Assembly: GCF_031157315.1 (NCBI RefSeq)
Contig: NZ_JAVIFU010000005.1
Location: 124,001-188,000, forward strand
DNA from: Paenibacillus sp. LHD-38
Lineage (GTDB): Bacteria > Bacillota > Bacilli > Paenibacillales > Paenibacillaceae
DNA: 64,000 nucleotides
Reading direction: 5' to 3'
Below are positions 11,743 through 20,306 of the stretch, in pieces. The notes beneath the pieces were generated by a model. That model did no database searches. It was not told the DNA's origin and was given only the letters and a program-made list of their open reading frames with translations. A program made the translations under genes and the position numbers. The first letter of the stretch is position 1. Each line of letters starts with the position of its first letter.

Positions 11743-12891
11743 CTATGAACGTTGTGTGAACGAATCCGGACGTTCCTTCAACCTGCCAAAATGATGCAAT
11801 ATCGCGTCTACAATACGCTCCGAAGCTTGACCGTCGCCATACGGATTGGCTGCTTGGCTCATGCGGGCGTACAGCTGAGAATCGGTTAAAAGCGCTTGTG
11901 CACGACTGTATACCAGCTCCTCATCCGTCCCTACAAGCTCCAAAGTGCCTGCCTCGATGCCTTCCGGACGCTCCGTCGTATCACGCAGCACAAGCGTCGG
12001 TACTCCGAAGGACGGAGCCTCCTCCTGCAAGCCGCCTGAATCCGTCATGATCATGTGAGCATGCGGGTAAAAATTGTGGAATTCAAACACATCAAGCGGA
12101 TCAATCAAGCGGATGCGGGGATGATCGCCCAATATTTCATTGGCAGGCTCTTTTACTGCCGGGTTTGGATGCACCGCATATACGACAACGACATCCTCAT
12201 GCTCATCCGCAATCCGTTTTACCGCGCGGAAAATGTTCCGATGCGGCTCGCCAAGCGCTTCGCGGCGATGAGCCGTCATAAGAATCATTCTTTTCCCTTT
12301 CGCCCAGTCGATCACAGGATGCGAGAAGGATTCGTCCACCGTATATTGAAATACGTCAGTCGCCGTGTTGCCAGTCACATAAATGGCAGCATCCGACTTG
12401 TTCTCTTTGCGCAAGTTGTTTGCCGACCATTCCGTCGGTGCAAAATGCACATCAGAGAGCACGCCGGCAAGCTGCCGATTCATTTCCTCCGGGTACGGGG
12501 ATAGTTTGTTCCATGTACGAAGCCCCGCTTCTACGTGACCCACTTGTATTTGCTTTAGAAACGCAGCATAGCTCGCAAGGAACGTCGTCTGCGTATCCCC
12601 GTGAACGAGTACGATATCAGGCTTGGCTTCCGTGAGCACGGGATCCAGTCCTTCTAATACGCGGACTGTCGTCTCTGTCAGCGTCTGACGATCCTTCATG
12701 ACATTCAAATCGTAATTCGGATGGATTTCGAAAAAATCGAGAACCTGGTCCAGCATCTGGCGATGCTGAGCGGTCACGCATACGATCGATTCGATTTCGT
12801 CTTCGCGCTTTTGCAGTTCCAGCACGAGCGGCGCCATCTTGACGGCTTCCGGACGCGTTCCGAAAATGGTCATTACCTTCAGTTTAGACAA
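11743..12891 (-). CDS. mnaA: UDP-N-acetylglucosamine 2-epimerase (non-hydrolysing)
   Basis: Protein of 382 residues, the usual length of WecB/MnaA. GTRPEAVKMAPL at the N-terminus, GHVEAGLRTWNKLSPYPEE (about residues 117-135), HRREALG and SGGLQEEAP (about residues 287-295) are the conserved substrate-binding stretches. The enzyme interconverts UDP-GlcNAc and UDP-ManNAc for teichoic acid linkage units or other wall glycans. It lies 38 bases after upp on the same strand. The mnaA symbol follows Bacillus use; wecB is equivalent. Confidence 0.96.
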   Translation of the reverse strand: MSKLKVMTIFGTRPEAVKMAPLVLELQKREDEIESIVCVTAQHRQMLDQVLDFFEIHPNYDLNVMKDRQTLTETTVRVLEGLDPVLTEAKPDIVLVHGDTQTTFLASYAAFLKQIQVGHVEAGLRTWNKLSPYPEEMNRQLAGVLSDVHFAPTEWSANNLRKENKSDAAIYVTGNTATDVFQYTVDESFSHPVIDWAKGKRMILMTAHRREALGEPHRNIFRAVKRIADEHEDVVVVYAVHPNPAVKEPANEILGDHPRIRLIDPLDVFEFHNFYPHAHMIMTDSGGLQEEAPSFGVPTLVLRDTTERPEGIEAGTLELVGTDEELVYSRAQALLTDSQLYARMSQAANPYGDGQASERIVDAILHHFGRLKERPDSFTQRS

Positions 12892-12929
12892 AATCTTTCA
12901 CTCCTATTATCGTTTCATGTCGATTGCAA

Positions 12930-13559
12930 CTAATTTGTTCCAAACATGCGGTCTCCAGCATCGCCTAAACCAGGGACAATGTAGCCTTTTTCATTGAGGC
13001 GCTCATCCAAAGCAGCGATGTAGATATCAACATCCGGGTGCGCTTCCTGTACGGCTTTCACGCCTTCCGGAGCAGCGATCAGACACATTAGTTTGATTTG
13101 ATCACATTTATGGTTTTTCAGCGAGTTGATAGCCGCGATAGCCGAGCCGCCGGTTGCAAGCATCGGATCAATGACGATAAGCATGCGATTTGGAGCATCC
13201 GTTGGCAGATTAATATAATATTCCTTTGGCTGAAGCGTCTCGTGATCGCGGGCAAGACCGATATGGCCTACCTTCGCAGATGGAATAAGCTTCAAGATGC
13301 CGTCTACCATGCCAAGTCCGGCACGCAAAATAGGGACGAGGCCAAGCATTCTTCCCGATACAACCTTAGCGTCCGTCTCAGCGACCGGTGTTTGTACCTT
13401 GATCGTATCAAGCGGAATTTCTCTCGTAATTTCGTATGACATTAATGTTGCGACTTCATCAACCAATTCCCGAAAATCTTTGGTATTCGTTTCTTTATTC
13501 CGAATAAAAGTCAGCTTATGCTGAATTAACGGATGGTCGCAAATGATTAGTTTGCTCAT
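12930..13559 (-). CDS. upp: Uracil phosphoribosyltransferase
   Basis: Protein of 209 residues, exactly the family size. The PRPP-binding loop is [16 protein letters not shown] (about residues 128-143), and the uracil-binding C-terminal segment is [17 protein letters not shown]. It salvages uracil to UMP. A GGGAGGAATACCGCTCC leader precedes ATG. In Bacillales it normally follows glyA directly; here about 9.3 kb separate them. Confidence 0.98.
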   Translation of the reverse strand: MSKLIICDHPLIQHKLTFIRNKETNTKDFRELVDEVATLMSYEITREIPLDTIKVQTPVAETDAKVVSGRMLGLVPILRAGLGMVDGILKLIPSAKVGHIGLARDHETLQPKEYYINLPTDAPNRMLIVIDPMLATGGSAIAAINSLKNHKCDQIKLMCLIAAPEGVKAVQEAHPDVDIYIAALDERLNEKGYIVPGLGDAGDRMFGTN

Positions 13560-13580
13560 GGAGCGGTATTCCTCCCGTAC

Positions 13581-13605
13581 ATTGTTGTTGTTATTGTTGT
13601 TGTTC
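13581..13605 (-). repeat. CAA-rich triplet repeat in the upp leader
   Basis: On the minus strand the upp leader has CAACAACAATAACAACAACAA-type triplets just before the ribosome binding site. It may act as an unstructured leader. Function unproven. Confidence 0.6.
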
Positions 13606-13686
13606 TAATCGTTGCAAGCCCTGACACAATCCCGTATATTATAGCATTGTAAACAAGCCGTTGCATCTTGTGTTTTGCAAAACGCG

Positions 13687-13789
13687 CCAAGCGCAAACGG
13701 CTGCATCCGTCCTTTGGCGGCAAAAGCTCGTTTCGCGGAGATGGATAAGCATATTTATTAGTGAAAATTAATAAATTTTAAATACAATA
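13687..13789 (+). repeat. Dispersed two-hairpin element, copy 1
   Basis: Begins CCAAGCGCAAACGGCTGCAT, includes CGTTTCGCGGAGATGGATAA, and ends in an AT-rich part where ATTTATTA pairs with TAATAAAT. CCG/CGG arms with flanking GCT/AGC form the first stem. Its right end joins the terminator at 13789-13826. Shares the layout of the copies at 22661, 28419 and 29448. Confidence 0.8.
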
Positions 13790-13826
13790 AAGGCCGGCGC
13801 CTCCCGCGTGGAAGGCGCTGGCCTTT
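13789..13826 (-). terminator. Terminator of the Gly/Cys-tailed membrane protein gene
   Basis: Arms AAAGGCCGGCGCCT (13789-13802) and AGGCGCTGGCCTTT (13813-13826) with an AT-rich minus-strand tail running into the repeat element. Confidence 0.8.
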
Positions 13827-13852
13827 GCCAGTCTATATGAGTTAGATGCTCT

Positions 13853-14947
13853 TTAGCTGCTGCCGCAGCCGCCTCCGCAGGAGGAACCGCATGAAGATCC
13901 TCCGCTATCTCCTCCGCCGCTGGAAGAATCCCCTCCTGAACCGCCGTGGTCACCCCCAGAATCGTTTCTGCCATCGTCGGAGGAACCGCTGCAGGCGTAC
14001 GTTGAATCGCCGCTGCCATTTGCTTTGCGCTGCTCCTCGTTCTGGGCTTGATCCATCTGCTGAGCGAAATCATTCGGATTCGACATTGAATGATAGATAA
14101 GCATACCCGACAGGAGGCCGGTTGCTCCCAGTATTGGATCATAGCCATAGCTGCTCGCGGGGCGCGCTTCATTCCCGTAAGGCGGTTTGCCGCTGCCAAC
14201 AGCCGAAAGCTGGGACCCGGCACGTTCTATTAAATAATCTACCGTTTCATTTAAGTCAGTGAAACGGGCCGTTGCCTTCATATTAAACCACTGTGCCCGA
14301 ATCGTTTCTTTGCTGAATTCCTTCAATTCTTCAAGTCTTTGCTCTGACATGCGAGTCCGATAGAACGCTCCCCATATTCTTCCGCTAGCCGGCGTCTGGG
14401 TGAACAGCTCGCCGTAAACCCAATCGAACAGCGCCCGCTCTCCCGGCTGCGGCTGTGCTCCCGGTTCATGAGGCGCATGGTGAATCATTTCGCCGCAGAA
14501 GCTTGTGCAGAACTGCTCATACTCCCTGGTAAACATAAGCATCTCATGCCATACGGCATCCACCTGCTTGCTGTACATCGGAACGCTGCGCATAATGCTG
14601 CACATCAAGAAGTACCGCTTGAGTTCAAACCATGTCCAATCCCATTCTTTATCTGATATACTCGGGAATTCCTTCAGTACGCGATCCTTCGCGCGACTCT
14701 CAAAGTCTGAGCTGAGCGCCGCCTCCAAGCGTTCCGCAGCCCGCCTCGCAGGGTGTCCGTACGGCACACCCAGCGCTGAAGGCATATCCGCTTTCGGCCA
14801 AGGCGCAAATGCATTGGTCCGACCAAACGACCCTTGTCCCCTGCCGCCCGATCGACCGTTTCGGCTAGAACCAGTCGCCTTCATAATTACGCTTAGTAAA
14901 ATAAAGAGGAATACCACAATGATCATAATCACTGCAAATTGAGCCAT
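13853..14947 (-). CDS. Membrane-anchored protein with GRDP/DUF1399-like core and Gly/Ser/Cys-rich tail
   Basis: Protein of 364 residues from the ATG at 14947, which has AGGAGGTTAAG upstream. Residues 5-26 form one membrane helix, followed by a Gly/Arg linker. The core contains VDAVWHEMLMFTREYEQFC and then MIHHAPHEP, resembling the V-D-x-x-W-H...HH pattern of glycine-rich-domain (DUF1399/GRDP) and related bacterial membrane proteins. The last 60 residues are almost only Gly, Ser, Asp and Cys, ending GSSCGSSCGGGCGSS. Function is unknown. The Trp-His and His-His motifs and the Cys tail could bind metal (inference). It is a lone gene between opp and upp. Confidence 0.75.
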   Translation of the reverse strand: MAQFAVIMIIVVFLFILLSVIMKATGSSRNGRSGGRGQGSFGRTNAFAPWPKADMPSALGVPYGHPARRAAERLEAALSSDFESRAKDRVLKEFPSISDKEWDWTWFELKRYFLMCSIMRSVPMYSKQVDAVWHEMLMFTREYEQFCTSFCGEMIHHAPHEPGAQPQPGERALFDWVYGELFTQTPASGRIWGAFYRTRMSEQRLEELKEFSKETIRAQWFNMKATARFTDLNETVDYLIERAGSQLSAVGSGKPPYGNEARPASSYGYDPILGATGLLSGMLIYHSMSNPNDFAQQMDQAQNEEQRKANGSGDSTYACSGSSDDGRNDSGGDHGGSGGDSSSGGGDSGGSSCGSSCGGGCGSS

Positions 14948-15178
14948 CTTAACCTCCTGCGCCGTTTCGTCGTACCCATATATTAACACATTTGTTCCCT
15001 TTCAGGCTTAACGCTGTTTCCATCGGATCAAAAAAAACCTCTGCAGCACTCTCTGCACAGGGTTTTACGTACGGGTTCCGTCTCATCTTCTGAGCGAGGA
15101 CGTGATGACAACGCCATAACCGAATAATCTACCATCAATTCGCATCACTGAAATAGAATTAAAATTCAGAAAATACAG
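14948..15178. other. Intergenic region upstream of the Gly/Cys-tailed protein gene
   Basis: Contains the minus-strand terminator at 15028-15068 and leads into the DnaA-box cluster at 15179. No coding region is visible. Confidence 0.4.
15028..15068 (-). terminator. Orphan minus-strand terminator
   Basis: AAAACCTCTGCAG and CTGCACAGGGTTTT form the arms, and the minus-strand product ends in eight T. No minus-strand gene lies between it and the plus-strand lipoprotein gene, so it serves an unseen transcript or marks a lost gene. Confidence 0.65.
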
Positions 15179-15265
15179 CTATTCACAGACATATCCCCAG
15201 CTTATTCTCATTTGTCCACAGGTTGTTTATATTATTGTGGATAAGTTCATGGAATATGTGAACAA
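15179..15265. other. Cluster of DnaA-box-like sequences
   Basis: One perfect box, TGTGGATAA (15236-15244, reverse of TTATCCACA). Four boxes differ by one base from TTATNCACA: CTATTCACA (15179-15187), TTATTCTCA (15202-15210), TTGTCCACA (15212-15220), and TGTGAACAA (15257-15265, reverse). ATATCCCCA at 15191 differs by two. The surroundings are AT-rich. Could titrate DnaA or be an origin-like relic. Confidence 0.55.
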
Positions 15266-15432
15266 AACTCTTTCAACTCAAATTCTTATATCTAATTACG
15301 AAATTATGTTGCGCAACAAGATAGCACAAATGATTCGTTCCACAAAAAGGAATGTATGGTATATTAGTCGAAATTATAACAGCCATGCCACACTTCGAGT
15401 TTCTTTTCACAAACTCCGACCTTCAACTAAGG

Positions 15433-16236
15433 ATGTGTAAGCTTCTGAAACATTTATTATCTATAATATATTTAATATGTATAACGCTTTTAGTCATAGC
15501 TTGCACCTCTCGGCAAGAAATCCAAAACGATCATCATGTGGAAGACGTAGTTTTAAAAGAAATCAGTTCATATAAACTTAATGAAAAAAATTACTTGATG
15601 TTTGTCGATACTCCAGAAACAGATAATAAAAAAATAACTTTATATCTTCCGTATTCTGTGAATAATATTAATGTTAAAGCAATTGAACTGATGCAAAACA
15701 AAGAATTAATAACTAAACAAATCAGGGTCGATTCCCCTAATATCATCGATAACAAACTATACTTTACATTGAAAGAGTTTGTTCCTTTTTTTAATAGAGC
15801 AAACCTGATTCTTGCAGACGGGAGAACCGTGAGCATTAGCACAGGTCAGTTTTATTTACAAATATATGTAACAAAAGACAATGTGCCTCAAGATAAACTT
15901 AAATTCTCGGACAGCGGTCATTTTAAAAATATAAATGGAAAAATCGAATATTCTGCACAGTTTAGCTATAAAGTGTGGACAGATGTAGAGGATGTAAGCA
16001 TAGTTCTGCCCGATGGATTATTTCCGCCACTTAAAGCCAAAGATTTTAAGTTCATTGATTCAAGCGATACAGCATCCTCTTATATCTTGGCCCTTACTTT
16101 TCCTGAAGTTGAGTTCAAACGGCACCATGTAGACTCCCTTACCTTTGAGATGTTATGGGCCCAGAAATACGAGGATAAAGATGCGGTAATTCTAATGGGA
16201 TCAGTCCCAATTAGATTAGAAGATTATAGCAACTAA
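15433..16236 (+). CDS. Putative lipoprotein of unknown function
   Basis: Protein of 267 residues, one of few plus-strand genes here. The N-terminus MCKLLKHLLSIIYLICITLL leads to a lipobox VIAC, so export and lipid attachment are likely. The mature part is mostly predicted beta-strand, with no family recognised. The ATG at 15433 places the signal peptide correctly, but only a weak AAGG precedes it. The gene is clearly richer in A and T than its neighbours, with many AAA, AAT and ATA codons, suggesting acquired DNA. It is followed by a strong bidirectional terminator. It lies inside the segment that separates glyA from upp. Confidence 0.7.
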   Translation: MCKLLKHLLSIIYLICITLLVIACTSRQEIQNDHHVEDVVLKEISSYKLNEKNYLMFVDTPETDNKKITLYLPYSVNNINVKAIELMQNKELITKQIRVDSPNIIDNKLYFTLKEFVPFFNRANLILADGRTVSISTGQFYLQIYVTKDNVPQDKLKFSDSGHFKNINGKIEYSAQFSYKVWTDVEDVSIVLPDGLFPPLKAKDFKFIDSSDTASSYILALTFPEVEFKRHHVDSLTFEMLWAQKYEDKDAVILMGSVPIRLEDYSN

Positions 16237-16273
16237 AGTTAAATAAAAAGCAGTGATTAAACCTGACCAAATA

Positions 16274-16313
16274 AAAATGGCGGAGCGAGGGTATACCCTT
16301 GCTCCGCCATTTT
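16274..16313. terminator. Bidirectional terminator between lipoprotein gene and oppF
   Basis: Arms AAAAATGGCGGAGCGAGGGT and its near-complement around ATA, flanked by A-run and T-run, so it can stop transcription from both converging genes. Confidence 0.9.
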
Positions 16314-16349
16314 TTTATTTTTTAAATCACATGTTGTTTATCCTTCACC

Positions 16350-17312
16350 TTACACCGAAGCATAGTGGCAAGCGGCAAAATGCCCCTTCTTCACTTCGAG
16401 CAGCGCCGGCTCATCGACCTTACACTTATTGGTTGCAATCGGACAACGCGTGTGGAATTGGCAGCCCGTAGGCGGATTGATTGGGCTCGGCAGATCGCCG
16501 GTCAATACAATACGCTCACGGTTCGCTTCAACCTCCGGATCCGGGATTGGTATAGCCGACAGCAGCGCCCGTGTATACGGGTGTGCAGGACTTGCGTAGA
16601 GCTCGCTGCTCTCTGCAAGCTCTACGATTTTACCCAAATACATAACCGCTACGCGGTCGCTGATGTGCTTAACCATCGACAGATCATGCGCGATGAACAA
16701 ATAAGTGAGACCCATTTTGCGCTGCAAATCCTGCATTAGGTTTACAACCTGCGCTTGAATGGACACGTCCAGCGCCGAGATCGGCTCATCCGCAATAATG
16801 AACCGCGGATCAACCGCAAGCGCGCGGGCAATCCCAATTCGCTGCCGCTGACCGCCGGAAAACTCATGCGGATAACGCGTGGCATGATCAGGATTGAGGC
16901 CTACGACATCGAGCAAATGCTCGACGCGATGTTTGCGTTCCTTCTTGCTGCCCACAAGCTTGTGGATATCAAGCGCTTCACCGATGATGTCCATAACCGT
17001 CATACGCGGGTTTAACGATGCGTACGGATCTTGGAAAATCATTTGCATATCGCGGCGCATCGCTTTTAGCTTAGCACCCTTCAGCTTATAAATATCTTGT
17101 CCGTCGAAGGTGACGCCGCCGCTTGTAGGCTCATAGAGCCTCATGATCGTACGGCCGGCCGTTGACTTCCCGCAGCCCGATTCACCTACAACGCCGACGG
17201 TTTCTCCTTTTTGAATAGAGAAGGTTATATCATTAACGGCCTGGAGCGTTGCTCCACCGCCTAAATTAAAAAACTTGCGCAAATGATTAATTTCAATTAA
17301 CGGTGCACTCAT
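16350..17312 (-). CDS. oppF: Oligopeptide ABC transporter ATP-binding protein OppF
   Basis: Protein of 320 residues from the ATG at 17312 (GGGAGGTG upstream; ATGA overlap with oppD). Walker [10 protein letters not shown], signature [14 protein letters not shown], Walker [13 protein letters not shown], and the C-terminal oligopeptide-transporter domain with the four-Cys iron-sulfur-like segment ([14 protein letters not shown]). One of two ATPases driving the peptide importer; it ends at the shared terminator. Confidence 0.96.
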   Translation of the reverse strand: MSAPLIEINHLRKFFNLGGGATLQAVNDITFSIQKGETVGVVGESGCGKSTAGRTIMRLYEPTSGGVTFDGQDIYKLKGAKLKAMRRDMQMIFQDPYASLNPRMTVMDIIGEALDIHKLVGSKKERKHRVEHLLDVVGLNPDHATRYPHEFSGGQRQRIGIARALAVDPRFIIADEPISALDVSIQAQVVNLMQDLQRKMGLTYLFIAHDLSMVKHISDRVAVMYLGKIVELAESSELYASPAHPYTRALLSAIPIPDPEVEANRERIVLTGDLPSPINPPTGCQFHTRCPIATNKCKVDEPALLEVKKGHFAACHYASV

Positions 17313-18307
17313 ACAGACACCTCCCGATTTGCATAAGGATGTGCGAGCCAGCATGCCGATGCATGCGATTCATTGCCGTCTACCGGGAGCAATTCAGGAT
17401 CATTGTCTACACATACCCTCATGGCTTCATCACAACGGGCGCAGAAGCTGCAGCCCGTCGGCGGTTTAATTAAATCCGGCGGTGTTCCGTAAATCGGCAC
17501 AAGCGGATCTTCCTTCTTCTGATCAAGACGCGGAAGCGAGCGCAGCAGCCCTCTCGTATATGGATGCTTTGGATTTTTGAAAATCTCCCATTTTGTGCCC
17601 GTTTCGACGACCTTACCGGCATACATAACGATAACGCGGTCACACATATCAGCTACAACGCCTAAATCATGAGTAATAAGAATAATAGAAGTGCCCAGCT
17701 TTTGCTGCAAATCCTTCATCACACGCATAATTTGCGCCTGTATCGTCACGTCAAGCGCCGTAGTCGGCTCATCTGCAATAAGCAAAGACGGGTTGCAAGC
17801 AAGCGCAATAGCAATCATCGCCCGCTGGCGCATACCGCCTGAGAACTGATGCGGATATTGGTTAACCCGTGATGCAGCGTTCGGAATACCGACGAGATTA
17901 AGCATTTCAATAGCCCGCTCAGCAGCCTTCGAACCGCTAATGCCTTGATGCTTAATCAACCCTTCGGTAATTTGCCGTCCAATGGTCAACGTAGGATTAA
18001 GCGACGTCATCGGATCTTGAAAGATCATACCCATTTCTTTGCCGCGGATGTCCTCCATTTGGCTGTTCGACAATTTCAAAATATCTTTGTCCTTAAACCT
18101 AATCGATCCGCTGGTCTCTGCCGGAGGCGATGGAATCAAACGCATGAGCGACTGGGCAGTTACGCTTTTGCCGCAGCCGGATTCCCCGACGATAGCTACT
18201 GCCTCGCCTTTATTAACATGAAAGTTAACGCCGCGAACCGCCTTAACGATACCGCCGCGAACTTTGAAATTCACACGAAGGTTGTTTACTTCAAGTAACT
18301 TCTCCAT
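17309..18307 (-). CDS. oppD: Oligopeptide ABC transporter ATP-binding protein OppD
   Basis: Protein of 332 residues. Walker [11 protein letters not shown]-loop region [13 protein letters not shown], signature [16 protein letters not shown], Walker [13 protein letters not shown], and the C-terminal Cys cluster [14 protein letters not shown]. It pairs with OppF on the cytoplasmic side. It lies 13 bases after oppC. Confidence 0.96.
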   Translation of the reverse strand: MEKLLEVNNLRVNFKVRGGIVKAVRGVNFHVNKGEAVAIVGESGCGKSVTAQSLMRLIPSPPAETSGSIRFKDKDILKLSNSQMEDIRGKEMGMIFQDPMTSLNPTLTIGRQITEGLIKHQGISGSKAAERAIEMLNLVGIPNAASRVNQYPHQFSGGMRQRAMIAIALACNPSLLIADEPTTALDVTIQAQIMRVMKDLQQKLGTSIILITHDLGVVADMCDRVIVMYAGKVVETGTKWEIFKNPKHPYTRGLLRSLPRLDQKKEDPLVPIYGTPPDLIKPPTGCSFCARCDEAMRVCVDNDPELLPVDGNESHASACWLAHPYANREVSV

Positions 18308-18320
18308 CCTTGTCCACCTC

Positions 18321-19247
18321 CTACTTTTTCATTTTCGGATCAAGCGCATCTCTTAGACCATCGCCAAAAATATTAAAGCAAAGCATTGTAATACTGATGA
18401 CCGCCGCCGGGAAAATCATTCTCCACGGATACAGCGTCCATGCTTTAATCGCATCATTGATCATCGTACCTAGAGATGCAGCCGGAGACTGAACGCCAAG
18501 ACCGAGGAAACTCAAAAAAGCTTCTGCAAAAATAGCGCTCGGAACGGTCAGTGTCAGCGTTACGATAATCGGTCCCATTGCATTCGGAATCAGATGCCGG
18601 AATAAAATACGTCCTGTGCCGGCGCCAAGCGCTTGGGCAGCCATGACATATTCTTGGTTTTTGAGCTGCATAATCTGGCCCCGCACAATCCATGCCATAC
18701 TGATCCACCCGGTTATACTGAGCGCAACCACGATGGTAAGCATGCTTGGCTTAAAAATTACGATTAATAGAATAATAATGAGCATGCTCGGAATCGAATA
18801 TAAAATTTCGCAAAAGCGGTTCAATATTTCATCCACGCGTCCGCCGAAATACCCCATGATTCCTCCGATAATAACGCCGAGAACCAAATCGGCAAGCGCA
18901 GCGTATAAACCAACCTGCAGAGAAATGCCTGCCCCCATCCAAGTTCGGGTGAACAGATCACGACCGAGATCATCCGTGCCAAACCAATAGGTAGCCGAAG
19001 GACCAAGATTTTTTTCCTTCAAATGATTCGTCTGATAATCCTGTTCGGATATAATCGGGCCAAAAATCGCCATCAAAGAAACGATGATTAGAATAATTAA
19101 GCTGATCATCGCAATTTTATTCGAACGCAGCCGCAGCCAGGCATCTTTCCATGCCGAAATACTTTCGCGGACAACGACTTCCGTATGCTTCTCGTCTTTA
19201 CTCAGCTTAGCAAATTGATCCGGCGTAAAGGTGTTATCCTTCATCAT
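18321..19247 (-). CDS. oppC: Oligopeptide ABC transporter permease OppC
   Basis: Protein of 308 residues with a cytoplasmic N-terminus of about 35 residues, then six membrane segments. The EAA-type loop contacting the ATPase is QALGAGTGRILFRHLIPNAM (about residues 202-221). The start overlaps oppB by four bases (ATGA). Confidence 0.96.
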   Translation of the reverse strand: MMKDNTFTPDQFAKLSKDEKHTEVVVRESISAWKDAWLRLRSNKIAMISLIILIIVSLMAIFGPIISEQDYQTNHLKEKNLGPSATYWFGTDDLGRDLFTRTWMGAGISLQVGLYAALADLVLGVIIGGIMGYFGGRVDEILNRFCEILYSIPSMLIIILLIVIFKPSMLTIVVALSITGWISMAWIVRGQIMQLKNQEYVMAAQALGAGTGRILFRHLIPNAMGPIIVTLTLTVPSAIFAEAFLSFLGLGVQSPAASLGTMINDAIKAWTLYPWRMIFPAAVISITMLCFNIFGDGLRDALDPKMKK

Positions 19248-20176
19248 TTCCCCCCACCTCTTGTCAGCTTGATTCGAGGATCGACAAGACCGTAAGCAAC
19301 ATCAGTCAAAAACCGCGCAGCCATCAGGATAATGCCATAAAATAAAGTAAGCCCCATTATGAGCGTATAGTCACGGTTAGTAATGCTTTGTACAAAATAT
19401 TTTCCGATTCCGCCGATACCGAAAATTTGCTCGACAACGACCGATCCGGTAATGATATTCGCAGTCATCGGGCCGATATAAGTAACCACCGGCAAAATAG
19501 CATTACGCAGCGCATGACGCACCAAGATGATGCGGCCGTTCAAGCCTTTGGCGCGAGCGGTCTTAATATAATCGGCAGACAGCACTTCCAGCATCGTCGA
19601 ACGTGTCAAACGCGCTATAAATGCAGCGGGAAGGAATGAAAGCGCAAGCACGGGCATAATGAAGTCGGTCGGGTCGTTAAGACCTGATACACTGAGCCAT
19701 TGCAACTTGCTTCCGAATACGTACTGCAAAATAGATGCGGCAAGAAAGTTTGGGATAGAAACCCCAAGCACCGCAATGATAATCGTCGCGCTATCCATCC
19801 ATTTGCGGTGATTAAGCGCAGCAATGATGCCCAGGATAAGGCCTGCCGTTAGCGACAGAATGACGGCAAAAAGTCCAATTTGAGCAGAATAAATAAAGCT
19901 TTCTTTGATAATGCGAGAAACGGACATATACTGCTGCTTCATCGACATACCCAAATCGCCGTGAAGCAAATTGTTTAAATACATCAAGTATTGCTTCCAC
20001 ACCGGCTGGTCAAGGCCGTACATTGCCAGGAGATGCTCTCTTATTTTTTCCGGAATCGCTTTTTCCCTGACAAAGGGATCGCCCGGGATGATTTTCATGA
20101 GAAAAAAAGTAGCTGACGCAAGAACAAACAACGAAGCGAACATGGACAGAAACTTCTTGAATACATATTTTATCAA
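19244..20176 (-). CDS. oppB: Oligopeptide ABC transporter permease OppB
   Basis: Protein of 310 residues if the TTG at 20176 is used. It follows AAGGAGGTGTCC and gives the typical OppB start (M)IKYVFKKFL; an upstream ATG at 20209 would place the ribosome site inside the gene. Six membrane segments and the EAA-like loop TARAKGLNGRIILVRHALRN are visible. It couples to OppC. Confidence 0.93.
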   Translation of the reverse strand: MIKYVFKKFLSMFASLFVLASATFFLMKIIPGDPFVREKAIPEKIREHLLAMYGLDQPVWKQYLMYLNNLLHGDLGMSMKQQYMSVSRIIKESFIYSAQIGLFAVILSLTAGLILGIIAALNHRKWMDSATIIIAVLGVSIPNFLAASILQYVFGSKLQWLSVSGLNDPTDFIMPVLALSFLPAAFIARLTRSTMLEVLSADYIKTARAKGLNGRIILVRHALRNAILPVVTYIGPMTANIITGSVVVEQIFGIGGIGKYFVQSITNRDYTLIMGLTLFYGIILMAARFLTDVAYGLVDPRIKLTRGGGK

Positions 20177-20251
20177 CGCAATGGACACCTCCTTATAGAA
20201 TATAAACAAGAAGAAATGTGAGTGCTAGAGTCTGAATCAGTCAATAAGAAA

Positions 20252-20282
20252 GGGATATATGCGGACACCCCGCATATATCCC
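20252..20282 (-). terminator. Intercistronic hairpin between oppA and oppB
   Basis: A perfect 13-base stem, GGGATATATGCGG (20252-20264) and CCGCATATATCCC (20270-20282). Its minus-strand tail is CTTTCTTATT, only partly T-rich. It likely causes partial termination or protects the oppA message so that the binding protein is made in excess (inference from other importer operons). Confidence 0.7.
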
Positions 20283-20306
20283 TACCTTCAGGTACTGGAA
20301 GGATGA

